Positions 62,857 through 64,000 of a stretch of DNA of 64,000 bases are shown here, one piece after another (position 1 is the stretch's first letter; each line of letters begins with the position of its first letter). Both the position numbers and the translations under genes were made by a program. The notes beneath the pieces are model-generated. The model was given only the letters and a program-made list of their open reading frames with translations, had not been told where the DNA came from and searched no databases. The DNA lies in NCBI RefSeq assembly GCF_001270065.2, contig NZ_LFYT02000002.1:124001-188000 (forward strand). The letters are read 5' to 3'. Source of the stretch: Limnohabitans planktonicus II-D5 (GTDB lineage Bacteria; Pseudomonadota; Gammaproteobacteria; Burkholderiales; Burkholderiaceae_C).

Positions 62857-64000
62857 ATGAGCCCCGAAGAAATCCTGAGCACCTACGGTCCCCGCGAATC
62901 CATGGAATACGACGTGGTCGTGGTCGGTGGCGGCCCCGGTGGCCTGTCCACAGCCATTCGCCTCAAACAATTGGCCGCTGAAAAAGGCACTGACGTGTCG
63001 GTCGTGGTCCTGGAAAAAGGCGGCGAGCCCGGTGCGCACATCTTGTCTGGCGCCATCATGGACCCCAAGGCCCTGAGCGAACTCTTGCCCAACTGGAAAG
63101 AGCTGGGTGCCCCGCTCAACCAGCCCGTGACCGACGACGCCTGGAGCTTTTTGAGCGAGACCGGTGCCACCCGCACCCCCGGCATTTTCTTGCCCGAGTG
63201 CGCGCAAAACCACGGCAACTACATCATCAGCCTCTCCAACTTCACCCGCTGGCTGGGCCAGCAGGCCGAAAACCTGGGCGTTGAAATCTTCCCCGGCTTC
63301 ACCGCTGCCGAAGTGCTCTACAACGACGACGGCTCGGTCAAAGGTGTGGCCACCGGCAACATGGGTGTGGGTAAAGATGGTGAGCCGACCGAGAACTTCC
63401 AGCTCGGCATGGAGCTGCACGCCAAGTACACCGTGTTTGCAGAAGGCTCACGCGGCCATTTGGGCAAGCAACTGATCGCCAAATACAAGCTCGACGAAGG
63501 GCGCGATCCGCAGACCTACGGCATCGGCATCAAGGAAGTTTGGGAGATCGATCCCTCACGCCACACCCCCGGTTTTGTGATGCACACCGCCGGCTGGCCC
63601 ATGAACAACGACACCTACGGCGGCGCTTTTATGTACCACATGGAAGACAACAAGATCGCCATTGGTTATGTGGTGGGCTTGGACTACGCCAACCCGTGGC
63701 TCAGCCCCTTCGAGGAATTCCAGCGCTGGAAAACCCACAACAACATCAAGTGGTACTTCACCAACGACCAAGGCGAAGTCAACGCCAAACGCATCGGCTA
63801 TGGCGCCCGAGCCATCACCGCTGGCGGGCTGATGAGCCTGCCCAAGACCGTGTTCCCGGGCGGTGCCCTGGTCGGTTGTGACGCCGGTTACCTGAACGTG
63901 AGCCGCATCAAGGGCAGCCACGCCGCCATCAAGACCGGCATGTTGGCCGCAGAAGCCGCTTACGACGCCATCGTGGCGGGCCGCCAGCACGACGAGCTGA
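62857..64000 (+). CDS. Electron transfer flavoprotein-ubiquinone oxidoreductase (partial)
   Basis: The first 381 codons from ATG 62857; the end is outside. FAD motif VVGGGPGGLSTAI (from 22), ARG-like EKGGEPGAHILSGAIMDP, LPECAQNHGNYIISLSNFTRWL, FAEGSRGHL, and GIKEVWEIDPSRH with the GWPMNNDTYGGAFMYHM segment, all typical of ETF-QO. It passes electrons from acyl-CoA dehydrogenases via ETF to ubiquinone. The neighbouring thioesterase and SDR fit acyl-CoA breakdown. Confidence 0.96.
   Translation, partial: MSPEEILSTYGPRESMEYDVVVVGGGPGGLSTAIRLKQLAAEKGTDVSVVVLEKGGEPGAHILSGAIMDPKALSELLPNWKELGAPLNQPVTDDAWSFLSETGATRTPGIFLPECAQNHGNYIISLSNFTRWLGQQAENLGVEIFPGFTAAEVLYNDDGSVKGVATGNMGVGKDGEPTENFQLGMELHAKYTVFAEGSRGHLGKQLIAKYKLDEGRDPQTYGIGIKEVWEIDPSRHTPGFVMHTAGWPMNNDTYGGAFMYHMEDNKIAIGYVVGLDYANPWLSPFEEFQRWKTHNNIKWYFTNDQGEVNAKRIGYGARAITAGGLMSLPKTVFPGGALVGCDAGYLNVSRIKGSHAAIKTGMLAAEAAYDAIVAGRQHDEL

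Overview
The window looks like a chromosomal segment of a betaproteobacterium of the Burkholderiales, most likely Comamonadaceae (inferred from high GC, dense ATGA-overlapping operons, gene content and REP-type intergenic repeats; no rRNA or tRNA is present to confirm it).

1-25.4 kb, minus strand, is one coherent locus. Reading in transcription order it holds a SapC-family protein, a TolC-like outer-membrane factor, a periplasmic adaptor (HlyD-like), a GAF-TM-HlyD protein, a PqqD-like/M50 protease/HlyD fusion, a shortened SecA paralogue, an unrecognised 296-aa protein and finally a giant LEPR-XLL repeat protein (at least 4,997 codons, running off the left edge). The last five junctions are overlaps of 4 to 11 nt. 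A 7TM-DISM sensor kinase and an OmpR-type regulator (25.7-28.4 kb) are divergent from it. I read this as a dedicated export and surface-display system for the giant protein, and it is the best candidate here for an undescribed system.

28.5-32.2 kb is a toxin-antitoxin island: an intact ParD-like/zeta pair, a RelE-type/XRE pair, a PIN/RHH pair, and a decayed second copy of the ParD-like/zeta pair.

32.2-42.4 kb holds ordinary genes: YgiQ radical SAM protein, acyltransferase, YigZ/IMPACT protein, a split chromate transporter, MgtC-like protein, lipoprotein, RlmB, aminotransferase and a small secreted protein. 42.9-53.1 kb holds recD, recB and recC; recC carries a 252-bp inverted-repeat element inserted in frame. 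Four arrays of hairpin repeats of two families sit in the gaps at 40.0, 42.6, 45.3 and 53.5 kb, plus one single unit at 39.0 kb.

53.9-64 kb holds two AhpD/CMD-fold proteins, a LapB/LapC/LapE-like type I secretion operon with an upstream TetR gene but no substrate gene in view, a metal-dependent hydrolase, a hotdog thioesterase, an SDR dehydrogenase and the start of ETF-ubiquinone oxidoreductase. The last group suggests acyl-CoA or fatty-acid metabolism.
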